This document shows positions 43,896-53,700 of a DNA stretch of 64,000 nucleotides, in pieces (the first letter of the stretch is position 1; each line of letters opens with the position of its first letter). Source of the DNA: Catellatospora sp. IY07-71 (lineage in GTDB: Bacteria; Actinomycetota; Actinomycetes; Mycobacteriales; Micromonosporaceae); assembly GCF_018326265.1 (NCBI RefSeq), contig NZ_AP023360.1:3525501-3589500 (forward strand). Direction: 5' to 3'. The position numbers and the translations under genes were made by a program. The notes under the pieces are model-generated. The model did not search any database. It worked only from the letters and a program-made list of their open reading frames with translations, and was not told the DNA's origin.

Positions 43896-45704
43896 TCAGG
43901 CATTGGCCTCCAGATAGCTGTTGAAGAAACCCGCGTTCGGGTGGTCCGGCCAGCCGATCAACAGACCGCGGTCGAGCAGGGTGTTGTTGTGCTCACAGCT
44001 CGTCTCGGGCAGCAGGGAGCACACGTGACATGCGGCGAGATTCAGGCTGTCCGCACCTGCGGCACCCGCCTCCATGCACAGCGGATCGGCCGAGCACCAC
44101 CCGGCGCGACGGAGCGCGGCGGTCACCGTTCGTGACAGGCGCTCGGGCTCGCCTTGGCGGACGATGCCGCCGAGGCTGCCGGCCGAGTCACTCGTGGCTG
44201 TGTAGATCAGGATGCCTGCCATGTCGTCGCCGGTGTAGAGACGCTCCCGCATGGCGGCGGCTGAGTATCCGGCATCGAGGCTCCACTCGTTGATCAAGGC
44301 GTGGGCCAGCGTGTGAATCATCACCGATCGGGCGGTGACCGGCGACGGAGTGCTCTGCCGCCCGGCCGTCTCGGCCCGCCGGTCGAGTAGCTGCTGGTGG
44401 TTGTCGCGGATCCGACGTGCCCGGTCGCGCACCCGGAAGTCGTTCTCCCAGACCTTCAAGGCCTGCTCGGACAGGCGCAGGAAGACGCCCTCACCGACCA
44501 CCTCCATAGCGGGCAGCCAGTTGAGCGAGCCATGCGAGAGCGCACCGCGCCGGGAGAGCGGATCCGTCGCGGTGAGCGGCTCGACCCGGCTGAAGGTCTG
44601 CAACACCCTGACCTCGCGCAGCCGGGTCACCAACATGACCTGGCTGAACTCCGTTCCCGGGGGATTTCCGGCGGCGGGCCTGCATTCGAAGTCGGGAGTC
44701 TCCTCGTCTGCGGGCGCAGGCGCACACAATTGTGCGAACTCCTCCGCTTTGAGCTCGGTTTCGAGATCGACCTCGGCGGCGGGCTGTTCCTGGTCCTCAA
44801 GCTGTTCGCGACGGCGTACCGCATCAATGATCGCCTGAGGATCCTCTCCCTCCTTGATCAGTCCTGCCTTGACCGCCTGGCGTGCGATCGTCTTGTCCTC
44901 CTCGCCGGCCCACATCGCGAAGTGCGGGTCGATCAGTTTCTGCAGCCGGGTCGACCACGGCGGAATGGCCAGCGACGAGCGCACCGCGCCGAACCAGGCG
45001 GCGGAGGAACCGCGCTGCAGCGTGCGCGGAGGTCGCTTGCAGCCGTCCACCTTCGCGCCGGGGCCGAGCCAGGGGCGTGCGCCCGAGCAGGTGATGCGGA
45101 GTTTGAGCAGCTCGCTGCGGCGGAACGCACCCTCCATGGAGGCACGAGCGCCGCATCCGCAGACGATCTCGATCGACTTCAGCGAGGCCGTACGCCCGCT
45201 GGTCACCATTCGCAGTTCGCGCTTGCACGGACCGGTGGCGGTGCTCCCTCGATGGGCCCAGGCCCAGTAGGGGAAGTCGTCGATGTGCCCGTCATCGCAG
45301 GCGATCACGAAACGCGAGGGAATGAGTGTGCCGCCGCAGGCGCAGGTCGACTCGCGGCCGCCGAACCGGCCGTACGGCTGCAGCAGGGAACAGCCCTGAC
45401 AGGAGTAGAAGTCGGGGAATCTGCGCAGGGCCGCGGCGTGGCGTCGATCGGCGGCCGGGGGCAGGTAAAGGCGGGCGACGCCGAGCGCCCGCTGGATGCG
45501 GGGCTCGTGCACCTGCTGCGCCTGGTTGATCTTCCAGTCGTCCAGGCCCGCGACGATGTATGACGCGTCCTCGACGGCGATCATCGAGCCGACCCCATAT
45601 GTGGTGATCAGCTGGGCACGTCGCACCTTGCCGATGGTGGAGATGCCCGGTGCCTCCACGGAGCTGCCAGCTGCGGTGCGCCGGGGCCGGTTCTGGGTGC
45701 TCAT
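43896..45704 (-). CDS. drmB: DrmB-like DUF1998 protein (DISARM-associated)
   Basis: 602 aa, starting in an ATGA overlap with the helicase gene. The N-terminus GKVRRAQLITTYGVGSMIAV is typical of DrmB. Several Cys pairs (CQGCSLL, CACGGT, CGCGA) suggest zinc binding. The C-terminal DUF1998 region has HTLAHALINEWSL, GILIYTATSDSAGSLGGIV and a terminal Cys cluster (CHVCSLL, CEHNN). DrmB acts with the DrmA helicase to load on and restrict incoming DNA in DISARM. No DrmC phospholipase-D gene or DrmE follows, so the locus is a variant. Confidence 0.88.
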   Translation of the reverse strand: MSTQNRPRRTAAGSSVEAPGISTIGKVRRAQLITTYGVGSMIAVEDASYIVAGLDDWKINQAQQVHEPRIQRALGVARLYLPPAADRRHAAALRRFPDFYSCQGCSLLQPYGRFGGRESTCACGGTLIPSRFVIACDDGHIDDFPYWAWAHRGSTATGPCKRELRMVTSGRTASLKSIEIVCGCGARASMEGAFRRSELLKLRITCSGARPWLGPGAKVDGCKRPPRTLQRGSSAAWFGAVRSSLAIPPWSTRLQKLIDPHFAMWAGEEDKTIARQAVKAGLIKEGEDPQAIIDAVRRREQLEDQEQPAAEVDLETELKAEEFAQLCAPAPADEETPDFECRPAAGNPPGTEFSQVMLVTRLREVRVLQTFSRVEPLTATDPLSRRGALSHGSLNWLPAMEVVGEGVFLRLSEQALKVWENDFRVRDRARRIRDNHQQLLDRRAETAGRQSTPSPVTARSVMIHTLAHALINEWSLDAGYSAAAMRERLYTGDDMAGILIYTATSDSAGSLGGIVRQGEPERLSRTVTAALRRAGWCSADPLCMEAGAAGADSLNLAACHVCSLLPETSCEHNNTLLDRGLLIGWPDHPNAGFFNSYLEANA

Positions 45705-48700
45705 CGTCGGCCCTCCCGGGGCATCAGGTCGGTTTCCACGTCTACGTCACGCAGGCTGTTCATGGTTCTGAACGAGTGGGGCAGATCGTCGTCCTCGAAG
45801 TTGCGCAGCAGCGCGGCATGGTCGGGCCGCCTTTTCGGATCACCGGACCATTTGGCCTTGTGATACACAAGGTCGGCATTCCAGTCGACCATCTCCTCCC
45901 ACCGGCTGATGATGTCGGCGAGGTGATCGGCCGTCGCCTCACGCTCATCCGGCGCCACCCGGGAGACGCGGTCGACGATGCGGTCTGCCAGCGCCTCAAG
46001 CTCGGGCCTGAAATCGTCCAGCGCGCCGGCGGCGGCGTTGGCGCGGGCGGCCGGCAGCGTCAGCCGGGCCGCACCGATCAGGGCGGCGTGCAGTCCCCGG
46101 TCCCGGGCGCGCGCCGAGAACGGCGTGACACTCGTGGACTCCACCTGCCGGTAGAGCGCGGAGTGGTAGGACCGGAAGTTCTCGTAGTGAGAGCGGTCGC
46201 GCGAACGGGCCGCGTTGTAGAGAACGATGACCAGGCCCGGATAACGTCGGCCCACCCGACTGGTCGCCTGGATGTACTCCGCCGTGGTCTGCGGCTGCCC
46301 GGTGACCGTCATTAGCCCGAGCCGGTTGACGTCCACCCCCACCGAGATCATGTTCGTGGCGAGCACCACGTCGAGTGCCGTCGGGTCCGGATGGCGGACG
46401 TCGAGCTGCCGGAGCCGGACGGGGATGTCGCTGGCGTCGGCGCGGCTGGTCAGCTCCGTCGTCTCCACCTCGCGCGGTCGGTCGTCACCGGCCAGCCGCT
46501 TGAGACGGCCCACCACGTCGTCGTTGACCTGCAGTTCCGCGGCGGCCAGCAGGCGCAGGCTGTTGAAGTAGCCGATCAACGTCCAGTAGGCGTCACGGAC
46601 CTCGTCCTTGCCGTCGATGATCGAGGCGTGGTGCAGCAGTGCCGCGTAGGCCCGCACCAGCAGCGTGGCCTGGCTGGTGCCCGGTGCGAAGAGCCCGACG
46701 TAACGACGTGACGGCTTGCGCTCGGGCGGCGCTTCGACGGCGAACCAGGAGTCACGGGCGTCGAGTCCGGCGGGCGGGAACTGGTGCACCTCCCGGTCGA
46801 ACAGGGCCTGGCCCTGTTCGCGGGCGCGCCGGATCGTCGCGGTGGAGGCGATCACCTTGGGGCGGTCCGCGGCGATGTCCAGCGCCGACTCGTATAGGCC
46901 GACCAGTGTCCCCAGCGGTCCGGAGATGAGGTGCAGCTCGTCCTGGATGATCAGCTCCGGCGGCGGGGCTCCCTCCGGTGCGCCGCTCCGGTTGAACAGC
47001 GCCGCCGGCTCGTCCTTCCAGGTGATCTGCGCGAACTTGTCGACGGTTGCGATGATCAACGTGGGACGGTGCTGGTAGATCGCATCGTCGACGAGGTGGA
47101 CCGGCAGGCCGTCCGCGAAGTCGCAGTCCGGGTTGCCGCAACCGACGTCGAGCCGCTGGTCGGCGCGGTTGACGCGGTAGTTGAGATGGTCCATGTCGAT
47201 GCCGCACCAGGGGCAGCGACGCAGCTGCACCGGGTTCTTCTCGCGCAACTTCTTTCCGTCCCGAAGCTCCTTCAAGCCAGCCTCGGCATCGCGGAGGTTG
47301 TTGGGCGTCGCACTCGCCCCGACCCACATCCCGATCGAGATCTCACCGCCCTTGAGGGTCGGGTCGCCGCGCCGGATGTCGTCCATGGCGCAGATCAGCG
47401 TCGCGGCGCGTTCGAACTGCTGCAACGTCAGCAAGCGGAGGGTGTATCGCATCAGCACCGTCACACCGCCACCCGCCTCCTCATGGCGGATCCGGCGCAG
47501 GAACACGGTAAGAGCGATCAGGCCGAGGTACGCCTCGGTCTTGCCGCCACCGGTGGGGAACCAGAGCAGGTCGGCCACCCCGCGGTCGTCGTGCTCGGGG
47601 TCGGCGATGCCGGCGAGGCAGATGAGGATGAACCCGATCTGGAACGGATACCACCGCCCGGCGGACAGGTCGAGGGTCGTGCTGTTCCCGTTCATCAGCA
47701 TGGTGCGGGCCCGCTGCACCGCCATCGCCTTGTTGGCCAGCCGGAAGGCACGCATGACGTCCGGGTCGCGGGCGAGCAGGTCGACGCCGGCGTTCATTCG
47801 GCCGTAGGCGATACGGCACTGCTTGAGCTGGTCGAGCGCGGCGGCGCCGTAGCGGGAGGAGCCCATCGCCTTGGCCTCGGCCTCGCGCTTGCGCAGCCAG
47901 TCGCCGTAGCCTTCGACAAGCCACACCAGGGAGCGCAACACCTGCTCGGGCGTGCCCTCCGCGAAGTCGTTCATGCCGAGGCCCGCGTCGTCGATCTCGG
48001 GGTTCGACTCCGACAGCAGCACATCGAAGCTCGGGGTGAAGGACGAGCGGACCTCCGCGACCGCCCGTCGACCCCGGGTGCCGTGGGCCGTCTCGTTCCC
48101 GGCGCCGGTCCAGTCCGCCGCGCAGCCGTGGCCGATGGCGAAGGTGGGGGCGTGGCGGTACAGCATGGCGGAGGTCAGCGCCTCGTCGTCGCTGAGGGAG
48201 GCGGCGGGCTGCTCCACGATCGCCGCGACGCCGTCAGCGGTGCCCACGGTCAGCGCGCACTGGAAGAAGCACCAGGGGTCGCGAAGCGGCCCCTCGCTCT
48301 GGTGGTTGTTGACCAGGCTGACGGTGACGGTCGACGTGTGCTGCGCGTCGTCCACGGCCCGCACGAGCACCCGCAGTTCAAGTCCGGGCACGACCTGCAC
48401 GGCGCTCGAACCGGGGCGGGACACGTCGATCAGCACGGACGTCGGGCCGACCTCCGATCGGCGCCACCTGATGGAGGAGTCGTCGGTCGAGCGCGCCGCC
48501 TCCATCTCCGCCGCGACACGCCTGCCGTCCTTGTCGATCGGCTCGTATGACCCGGCGCCGACCGACACGGTGAGTTCCGTGCACGCTCGTACATCGACGG
48601 CGAAGGTCAACCCCATGGAGGAGGGGCTCTGCTGATTGGCCATGGACACCCCGGTGTCCGGTTGCTCGTCCTTCTCCATGCGTGCTCCGGCCAGGTCGAG

Positions 48701-48889
48701 GTCGGCCTCGGCGGCGTCGTCAACGGTGTCCTCGGAGCGACGTTGCGGGAACAGCACACCGGTCAGATAGGTGCTGACCGGCGGATCCACGAGGACCTCG
48801 TCAGGACCGTCGACAGGGCCGAGCAGGTCGAGGACCAGACGGTCGGTCAGTTCATCCCGGAACCCGAGATGTTCGTCGAACTTACTCAT
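45701..48889 (-). CDS. drmA: DrmA-like SF2 helicase (DISARM)
   Basis: 1,062 aa. Walker A LWFPTGGGKTEAYLG (about 446), motif II IIQDELHLISG (about 648), ASTATIRRA, motif V ATNMISVGVD and motif VI QATSRVGRRYPGL (about 881). A four-Cys module CPWCGID...CGNPDC (about 561-596) lies between motifs I and II. The N-terminal 400 residues have no recognised enzyme motif. These features and DrmB next door identify the DISARM helicase. The start overlaps the UvrD-like gene by 8 bp (ATGAGTAA), so the two are translated together, which is not part of the described DISARM sets. Confidence 0.88.
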   Translation of the reverse strand: MSKFDEHLGFRDELTDRLVLDLLGPVDGPDEVLVDPPVSTYLTGVLFPQRRSEDTVDDAAEADLDLAGARMEKDEQPDTGVSMANQQSPSSMGLTFAVDVRACTELTVSVGAGSYEPIDKDGRRVAAEMEAARSTDDSSIRWRRSEVGPTSVLIDVSRPGSSAVQVVPGLELRVLVRAVDDAQHTSTVTVSLVNNHQSEGPLRDPWCFFQCALTVGTADGVAAIVEQPAASLSDDEALTSAMLYRHAPTFAIGHGCAADWTGAGNETAHGTRGRRAVAEVRSSFTPSFDVLLSESNPEIDDAGLGMNDFAEGTPEQVLRSLVWLVEGYGDWLRKREAEAKAMGSSRYGAAALDQLKQCRIAYGRMNAGVDLLARDPDVMRAFRLANKAMAVQRARTMLMNGNSTTLDLSAGRWYPFQIGFILICLAGIADPEHDDRGVADLLWFPTGGGKTEAYLGLIALTVFLRRIRHEEAGGGVTVLMRYTLRLLTLQQFERAATLICAMDDIRRGDPTLKGGEISIGMWVGASATPNNLRDAEAGLKELRDGKKLREKNPVQLRRCPWCGIDMDHLNYRVNRADQRLDVGCGNPDCDFADGLPVHLVDDAIYQHRPTLIIATVDKFAQITWKDEPAALFNRSGAPEGAPPPELIIQDELHLISGPLGTLVGLYESALDIAADRPKVIASTATIRRAREQGQALFDREVHQFPPAGLDARDSWFAVEAPPERKPSRRYVGLFAPGTSQATLLVRAYAALLHHASIIDGKDEVRDAYWTLIGYFNSLRLLAAAELQVNDDVVGRLKRLAGDDRPREVETTELTSRADASDIPVRLRQLDVRHPDPTALDVVLATNMISVGVDVNRLGLMTVTGQPQTTAEYIQATSRVGRRYPGLVIVLYNAARSRDRSHYENFRSYHSALYRQVESTSVTPFSARARDRGLHAALIGAARLTLPAARANAAAGALDDFRPELEALADRIVDRVSRVAPDEREATADHLADIISRWEEMVDWNADLVYHKAKWSGDPKRRPDHAALLRNFEDDDLPHSFRTMNSLRDVDVETDLMPREGRR

Positions 48890-50729
48890 CGTCGTGCTCC
48901 GTATCGTTGCGGTGGTATCGGAACGAGCTGAGCCCGGTCAACCTCGGCGCCAGCCAGACGCCGTGTTCGCCCAGGCCGACGCGTCGCCCCTGCGCCGCCC
49001 CGCCGGCCACGGCCTCGACATCGTCGATCCAGCAGTTGGTCATGGCACTCGGCCAGCTCGCGTGCTCGGGCAGGCGGGCCGCAGAACGGTACATGTACCG
49101 GGCGAGATCCATACGGAAGCCGCGTGAGACGACGCCGATGGGTCTGCCGCCGTGGGTTACGGCGTACGCGGGCACTGCCAGGTCGTCGTCGGGCATCTGC
49201 TCGAGCACGGTCAGCATCACCGGATCTCCCGGCCTCACCTCTCGAGCGAGGTAATCCTGAAGTTCCAGCGGGTCGGCGGTGAACCCCTCGGTCCCCGCGG
49301 GACGGTCGGCGCTGACGTCGCCGCCCGACAGCGCCAGTCCGAGCCGGCGACCCGCGAACTGGAACTGGTATCGGCCCCACCGTCCGGAGTGGCGGCAGGT
49401 CTTGGCATAGACCTTCGACCGGGGCAGCGGATCCAGCCGGAAGAAGTCGTCACGGCACCGGGTCATGGCCATGTACAGCAGGCGCGCATGCTCCATCTCG
49501 TCGGAGTCCTCAGGCACGGTGTCCTCGAGCAGGAACACCCGGTCGTACTCGAGACCCTTGGCCCGGTGCATCGACGACACCGTGAGCGCGGCGGTGTCGG
49601 TGGCGCAGACGGCGCGCGGCAGCCTGCCGCCTGCCACGATCGTGCGAAGCCTGCCGAGATCGAGCCGGCTGCTCCCGGTCCGGGCGACCGTCAGCAGGGC
49701 TGGCCACACCACGTCGAGCGGCTCGCCGGTCAGCCCGGTGTGCTCGGCGAAGTCGTCCCGATCGACGCTGAGCCCGCGGTGGTCGCGAAAAAGGGGAACG
49801 AGCCAACGCGGGTTGACCTCGTCATGGGCGCGACGCTGCAGCCGATGGTCCGCCCCGGCGCGGTGCAGCTCGGCCGACACGTCGAGCGCCTGTCCGTTGG
49901 TCCGACACAGAATCGCCGTGGTGCCGTCGAAATGGGGGAACCCGTCGACGATGTCGGTAAGCCGTCCCGCGCCCGGGGAGCCTGCGAACTCGTCACGGAT
50001 CTGCTTCGCCAACGCGGATCCCGAGCCGCCGATGGTGCGCAGCGCCTCACCGCAGCGGAGGATGCCGTCGGGTCGGGGCGTCCGTGCCCGAAAGTCGCGG
50101 GTGAGGGCCAGTTCGACCAGGTCATCAGAGTAGGTCTGCCGGGCCCAGGTGAACATGTCCCCGTCGTCGTCGGGGCGGCCTCCATCACGTACCTGAAATC
50201 CGTAGATGGCCTGCGCCGGGTCCCCGACAATGGTGAACCCGCAGTCCAGCCAGGTAAGCAGCGACTTGACAAGTTCACGTCGGTCGCCCTCCAGGTCCTG
50301 CACCTCATCGAGCAGGACATGCTGCACTCGCGCGGTGTACTCGTCGGCCTGGCCCGAGACGACGACCTCGATCGCGGCTGCGATGCGTTCGTCGAACGAG
50401 CGGTGGTGCCAGTCCTCCGCCGCGCGGGTGTGCACGAGCAGGTCGAGTGCCCAGGCGTCAAAGGTCCGGGCGACGACGAAGCGGCTGCTGCCGGTGGAGG
50501 CCCTGGCTCGGGCGGCGAGTTCGCCGACCGCCGCCCGGGAGAAGGACAACACCAGGATCTCGTCGGCCACCAGATCGTGCTCCAACAGGTGCTCGATCCG
50601 CCGGACGAGGGTATGCGTCTTGCCGGTGCCGGCCGCCGCGATGATCAGCAACCGGGTGTCGGCGGGCTGTCGGACAGCCTCCTGCTGCTCGGCCGTCAAG
50701 GCCGAGGCCACTGTGCCTACGGTGTTCAT
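48882..50729 (-). CDS. UvrD/Rep-like SF1 helicase of the DISARM-like operon
   Basis: 615 aa from ATG 50729 (ATGA overlap). Walker A AAAGTGKTHTL (about 28), motif Ia LSFSRAA, motif II VLLDEVQDLEG (about 141), motif III GDPAQAIYGF, motif V SSMHRAKGLEYDRVF (about 390) and motif VI LLYMAMTRCRDD. It is shorter than UvrD and carries a roughly 170-residue C-terminal extension of unknown role. It lies between the GHKL-helicase fusion and drmA in a chain of overlapping genes, so it is likely a subunit or accessory of the same defence system rather than a repair helicase. Confidence 0.85.
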   Translation of the reverse strand: MNTVGTVASALTAEQQEAVRQPADTRLLIIAAAGTGKTHTLVRRIEHLLEHDLVADEILVLSFSRAAVGELAARARASTGSSRFVVARTFDAWALDLLVHTRAAEDWHHRSFDERIAAAIEVVVSGQADEYTARVQHVLLDEVQDLEGDRRELVKSLLTWLDCGFTIVGDPAQAIYGFQVRDGGRPDDDGDMFTWARQTYSDDLVELALTRDFRARTPRPDGILRCGEALRTIGGSGSALAKQIRDEFAGSPGAGRLTDIVDGFPHFDGTTAILCRTNGQALDVSAELHRAGADHRLQRRAHDEVNPRWLVPLFRDHRGLSVDRDDFAEHTGLTGEPLDVVWPALLTVARTGSSRLDLGRLRTIVAGGRLPRAVCATDTAALTVSSMHRAKGLEYDRVFLLEDTVPEDSDEMEHARLLYMAMTRCRDDFFRLDPLPRSKVYAKTCRHSGRWGRYQFQFAGRRLGLALSGGDVSADRPAGTEGFTADPLELQDYLAREVRPGDPVMLTVLEQMPDDDLAVPAYAVTHGGRPIGVVSRGFRMDLARYMYRSAARLPEHASWPSAMTNCWIDDVEAVAGGAAQGRRVGLGEHGVWLAPRLTGLSSFRYHRNDTEHDDE

Positions 50730-53700
50730 TCGCCACCCCACATCTTCTCGAAGGCGGTGAACGCGAGCTGCTGTCCGTAGTTGACGATGTTGTCGCGCAC
50801 GTTGAGGATCAGGCAGCGTTCCTTGCCGCCGTTGGCCTGGCCGCGCAGACCACGGCCGATCATCTGCTGGTAGACGTTCGGGCTGTACGTGGGGCGGGCT
50901 ACCACGACCGCTCGCGTGGCGGGCGCGTCGAAGCCCTGGTGGAGGACGCCGTAGTTGGTCAACACCCGGATACGTCGCGTGGCGAACTGTTCGATGATCT
51001 GACGACGCCGGGCCGTCGGGGTCTGCGCGTCGACCGCCGCGGAGGTCACGCCCCTGTCGTTCAGCATGACCGACAGGAACCGTGCGTGATTGACGGAGGT
51101 GGCGAACACCAGCACGGGCCAGTCCGGATCGAGCTCACACAGCGCTTCCAGGAGAACGCCGTTGCGCACGTGATCGTCGGCCAGGCGCTGCTCGGCGCCC
51201 GGCGGCAGGGTTCCGCCGTGCAGCTGAGACATGTGCGACATCTCCTCGTCGGTCAGTCGCAGCGTGCCTCCCTCGAGGACGCGGTGGTCGACATGAGCGA
51301 GCACGCGCATTCGCTGCAGCGCCGGGTAGGGTTCGCCCTCGAAGAGGTTGTCGTCGAGCCTGGTGGCTCCGTAGCGGTTCACCAATCTGCGGGTCTCGTC
51401 CTCGCTGCGGCCCCTGAAGGGTGTGGCGGTCAGACCGATCAGCGGCCGGGCGGTGCGCATCGGCTGCTGCGTGAGGCCGAACCTCTCGAAGACCCGGGTG
51501 TAGCTCGGCGACGTCGAGCCGTGCGCCTCGTCAACGATGACCAGGGCCGGTGTGTGTAGCCAGGCGTACGCGGGATCGTCGAGGTTGGCCGTCAGTTTGT
51601 CGATGGTGGCGACGACCAGGTGAGGGTTCTCGGTCACCGGGGTGGCCTCACGGGTGCTCCAGAATCGGCTGATGGTCAGCCGAGTGCGGGCGGCTCCGGC
51701 CTTCTCCCAGACATAACGCCAGCTCTGCACCGCCTGCTCACACAACTCGTCAGACTGGGCGATCCACAGCACGGGGCCGGGCAGACCTCGCTGGCCGTGC
51801 TCCTTGATGTAGCGGATGACGGCCTCGGCGGCGACCCGGGTCTTGCCGGCGCCGGTCGGCAGGCTGAGCATGGCCCGCGACGGCGGCTGCTGCATGAGCA
51901 TCCGGTGCATGCGCGCGGCGAGCGTCTCCTGATAGTCGTGGAGGGGGAAGTGCGGGGTCGGTCCCGGGACCTGCTCGGTCGCGCTGACCGGGTCCTCCCC
52001 GACGCCCGCGTAGTTGTCCGGGAGGCCCAGGTCGGCCACCGCTCTGCGGGACTTGGTGTCGCCGGTGAAGCGGACGTTCAGGGCCTCGTGGCGCTTCTCG
52101 AGGTCCTTGCGGTGGTGTCGGAGGATACCGTCACCGTGGGCGTGCAGCGCCAACTCGGTCACGCGCCGATCATCGGGCTCCTGCCCGCTGTTGGTTCGCT
52201 CCCAGGCCAGGACGCCCTCGGGCAGGCCGGACTGCAGTTGGTCGCGTCCGATCAGCAGGAGCAGCTTGCTGATGTTGTCCCGGGCGGCGCGCACCGCCTT
52301 GAGGACATCGTTGTTTCGCGCCTCATCCGCGCGCTGGAGAACGGTGTTGATCTCCATGGACGACAGGTGCAGGCCGAGTTCCCGGGAGATCACGCCGAGC
52401 AACGCGGCCTTGTCCGTGGTCTGGCGGACGTAGACGACGTTGTCCCGGGAGGCGATGTCCAGCTGGTGGGTGCGCATACCCAGTGGGGTCCGCGTGACCT
52501 CGTCGAGTTCGCTGCACTGAACGAACGTCCAGCCGTCGGCCTTGCGCCCACGCAGCAGACGGATGTGCGCGAACTCGGCCACGACCGCAACCGGCTCGGT
52601 CTCCTCGACCTTGCGCAGTTCACGGCTGACCATCTCGGCGTACCGACGCATGCCCCAGGTCTGGATCATCGCATCGACGTCGGCGGTGGTCGGGGCGAGC
52701 AGCGCTGGCACGTTCTCCCGGACGAGCGTCTGATACTCGTGCGGGTTCGCGGTGACGCAGATCTGGTCGTCAGGGCGGGTGCCCCACTTCGCGCCGATGC
52801 GGCACCGGGTGTCACCACCGGGCCACTCCGCCCCGGCTCGCAGAACCAGGGCGTAGGCCCGGCCGGGCACGGCGTCCTCCTCCGTGGTGGCGACCCTGGT
52901 AACCAGCTGCTCCCAGAGCACGCCCGGGATGTCGGTGATCGTCGCCGGAAGATCCAGCAGGTCGGCGACGGCACGATCGATCTGCGCCACGGGCAGGATG
53001 TCGCGATACTCGACGAGCGACGGCCCGACGGCTGACCTGACGGCGACGGTTCCCTCGTTCGTCTGCACACGCCCGTGCTTCTTGGCCATCCACACCAGGG
53101 GCGAGTCCACCTGCGCGTGTTGTGTCTGGCGGTTGGCGCGAGCCGTCCAGTCCCGTACCAACCCACCGGGCGGCAGGTGCTTGAGGAAGAGGCAGCGTCC
53201 CTCCTCGCTCAGCGCGGGCAGCAGCCCGAGCGGTCCGGCCGGGTTGGCACCCTCCACCACGGTGTTGGACGCCTTGGGATACGGCACCCCGGCGGGCAGC
53301 GCGGCGCACATCGCCTCCAGGGCGGCCGCCTGATACTGGTCAAACCACTCGTCCTGGCGTGGATCGAGGTCGGCCACCGGAACGTCCGACATGCCCAGCG
53401 CGGTCAACAGCGCGCGGTCGGCTGCATGGGTGCCGAGGTCGACGGTGACGCCCCTGTCTCGGCTGCCGTCGGTCGGGACGACGCGTCCCGGCAGCAGGCA
53501 TTCGACCGGCCTGCGGTGGCGGCCGTCCAGCGTGCGGACCCTGATCTCACGACGCCAGCCCGGAATACGGGTGCGTATCGCGTCAGCCGCCTCCTGCGCC
53601 GGGACCCTGCGGCACAGCTTCCAGAAGTCGTTCCACTCCTGCTCGAAGTAGCGTGCGAACCCCTTGTCCAGGACTGCGGCCAGGCGGCCGGCGGCATTGG